This document shows, in pieces, positions 62,067 through 64,000 of a DNA stretch of 64,000 nucleotides (the stretch's first letter is position 1; every line of letters begins with the position of its first letter). The notes under the pieces are model-generated. The model made no database searches and was not told the origin of the DNA. It saw only the letters and a program-made list of their open reading frames with translations. Both the position numbers and the translations under genes were made by a program. The stretch covers positions 34,512 to 98,511 of the forward strand of contig JAQNDB010000310.1 of the NCBI GenBank assembly GCA_029204045.2, read 5' to 3'. Origin of the DNA: Tillandsia leiboldiana (taxonomy: Eukaryota; Streptophyta; Magnoliopsida; Poales; Bromeliaceae).

Positions 62067-62969
62067 CCTATACCTTTCAGTTTATTGGATGTTTCCATGC
62101 GAATCTCTTGAAATGTTCAAAGAAATTGCCTATAGAGAATGTTGCTTAAATGTGTTGACAAAAATTATTGTTATTCAAACATAATCATACGGGGGCTTTT
62201 GATTACCACTAAAACCATATGCATACAGTCAATCAAAAGTGTGTATCTAAATTTTATCCTATTCTGTCTACTTTGGAATGTCCAACATCTTTTAATAAAA
62301 CTATGTCCTATCTTCATTCTTCCAAAGTCATCCTATTTTATCTGAAGTGGAGGTTACCATGTCAAGAAGATATGGCGTAAAGATCACGTTAAGCAGGTTT
62401 CTTGACAAAAATAACATATTAACACAGTTTAGTTTAGAACTATTGAGTTGGAAACTAAGTTACTAATCATAACATGTTAAGCAGAAAGTCATGCCAAATT
62501 AGTCAATTCGAGATAGAGCGCTCTTATCAGTGGATCAGCGCGCTGAATCGAGAAGTGGCACCATCAAGGGTAGTCAAGCGTATGAAAAGAACTAGAACAA
62601 TGATAATTTGTACATCCATATCATGATGAAAACTAGAAGCATCAGAAACCTATTTCATGAACATCATGAGAAAAAAATAATCGTTATGATAACAAGGAGT
62701 ATTTTAATGATTTAAAGTAATTTGCATTAAATATTACAGAGCACACTATGCTAACTAAGTATTAGTAGTTCAAAAACGACCTACAAGTATATAGAAATAT
62801 TAAAGAGAATAAGACAAAAACTTCAACAAGTAAAATTTTCTTACATTTTCTTTGGATCGAGAACAAGAAGATACCGTTTCCTCAGGAAATCTTCTAATTA
62901 TGATTGACCTCATCATTGCAACTCCAGCCTCTACCAACGTGCTTGATTTTCTTTCATAATCTTCATCTC
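62067..62969. other. AT-rich flank, nothing recognised
   Basis: About 0.9 kb without a credible ORF or repeat shared with the rest of the window. It is the first apparently low-copy DNA in the window. Confidence 0.5.
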
Positions 62970-63590
62970 CTACACATGATGTTGCTCCATCAATTTAATT
63001 TCTTTCTCTAACTCTTTTATTTTCTTAAAATCCTTCGAAACAGATTGATATAAGGAACCAGGAGACCACAAATAGTAGGCGTTGGACCAAGTCCCAATCC
63101 ACGCACTTGTCCATGCCTCTCCTCTCCATTACTTGGCAGTATATATCACCTTCCCAAGCGACCTCTCCTTTATTGTTGTGTTCAATAGAATTTGGTAGCT
63201 TTTCAATCTTTTCCACTATCAAATTCTGCACATCATAATTAGAAAGTTTTAGCATTGGTTAAAAAATTAATAAAGGCTATAGAGTACAATTTTATAAGAA
63301 ATTTAATTAATTAAAAAAACTTACAACTTTCCAAGGGACTCATTATCAATTGGCCTTCCTCTTACGAGGCTTATGAGTTTCTATGAAGATGTGTGCCCGT
63401 GATGGTTCCACTCCATCATTTAGTCTAAATATTAATATAAGATAACAATTATCACAAAATAATTCAGAATATTTAATATTTGCAATCAGAAAAAGTTTAG
63501 TATAACCCTTCTCAGCCGTCAACCGTGAAAAGCTCTTGGATCCTGCAGTGTGAGGCATCTTTTGTTTTCCCACGATTTTCTTCGATTCTT
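62970..63590 (-). pseudogene. Remnant of a plant transposase-like protein (Transposase_24, En/Spm-associated)
   Basis: Three segments on the minus strand resemble the conserved C-terminal part of the plant Ptta/En/Spm transposase-like family, as remembered: PHTAGSKSFSRLTAEK (about 63555-63508), EPSRAHIFIETHKPRKRK (about 63405-63352), then VAWEGDIYCQV (about 63160-63125) running, after a frame change, into VRGLGLGPTPTICGLLVPYI (about 63110-63050) and a coiled-coil tail ending at 62970. An intron at 63324-63226 (GTAAGT ... GTGCAG) separates the second and third parts; another probably lies at about 63505-63425. At least two frame changes make it a pseudogene. It may be a fragment of a CACTA element or of a domesticated gene. 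Confidence 0.6.
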
Positions 63591-64000
63591 TTCACTACGT
63601 TTCTAATATTATAGCAAACGATTATGAAAAAGTGATATCATTTCAATAAGAAAGAATATAAGGTTTTCTTATACCTTCACTTTTTTCCGAATTCCAAAAA
63701 GAAACAAGTAGTCCTTGATCCCTTGTACACGCTCCGGTCTATTTCTAATAGATCGTCCAATTATCTTGATTTGAGATAGTACTCTTATTTTTAGTTGACA
63801 TTTATAATCCTTCCTTTTGTTTCCTAGTGATCTTAGAACCCACTTTTCACCAGAGCAGGGATTGAAACTTCGACTAGAAGAACAAAAACATAATATTAAT
63901 AATCTTTAGATAATATTACAAATAGATGTCATTTAGTTTTTAACCTTCTCACCTTTACTACTTAAGTATGTTGCTTTTCTCCTTCTTGGAAATGCACGCC
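63591..64000. other. AT-rich right edge, nothing firm
   Basis: Directly upstream (minus strand) of the transposase-like remnant. The segment near 63590-63560 could encode SEKNRRK before the PHTAGSKSF motif, in a shifted frame, which fits the same family. The rest shows no recognisable feature. Confidence 0.35.

Noticed and set aside
62139..62345. Small ORF in the AT-rich flank
   Set aside because: No recognisable motif and the length is expected by chance in AT-rich DNA.

Overview
The window is plant nuclear DNA made almost entirely of nested LTR retrotransposons. The evidence is plant-type Ty1/copia elements of the Sirevirus (SIRE/Maximus) kind, Ty3/gypsy chromoviruses, primer-binding sites that all contain TGGTATCAGAGC (initiator tRNA-Met), and LTRs bounded by TG...CA with 5-bp target duplications. 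No bacterial or organellar genes, and no intact host gene, were found. The species cannot be told from the sequence.

The base layer is a tandem array of a Reina-like chromovirus (called Gypsy-A here): internal I (10551-11355 and 22853-24464), LTR 24465-25223, internal II (25224-30108 and 36511-36796), LTR 36797-37503, internal III (37504-39452 and 49799-50519). Neighbouring internals share a single LTR. Every internal is broken by later insertions. Internal I carries copia A (minus, 4349-10550), which itself seems to be hit by copia B (plus, 1-4348, running out of the window), and also carries a Tekay/Del-like chromovirus, Gypsy-B (11356-22852, target duplication AGGGT). Internal II carries copia C (30109-36510, target duplication CAGTT), which encodes Gag only. 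Internal III carries copia D (39453-49798, target duplication AAGCA), which lacks protease and the start of integrase, and then ends at element E (minus, 50520-62066), a coding-dead Tekay derivative with LTRs over 4.1 kb. E has no matching target duplication, and Gypsy-A does not resume beyond it. The last 1.9 kb (62067-64000) is AT-rich DNA with a decayed plant transposase-like pseudogene (Transposase_24 / En-Spm associated).

The least expected structure is non-coding. (1) The transcribed leader of every copia LTR holds a series of hairpins (eight in A, B and D, five in C) with an almost invariant six-base loop, TGGATT, and stems that differ from hairpin to hairpin but remain complementary. 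(2) The U3 of each copia LTR holds pairs of the palindrome GATCCGGATC about 19-22 bp apart, repeated about every 60 bp. The same architecture recurs inside elements B and D, upstream of a TATA box, a likely 5'-UTR intron and a 187-codon extra ORF, which suggests a second, LTR-like internal promoter. (3) A roughly 235-bp non-coding box with hairpins is kept both in the pol-bearing copias and in the Gag-only element. (4) The Tekay-type LTRs carry a G-box/CCAAT tandem array and covarying hairpins beside the primer-binding site.

Elements C, D and E have nearly identical LTR pairs but lack some or all of the proteins needed to move. This suggests that they were mobilised in trans by relatives, keeping the cis-acting signals listed above.
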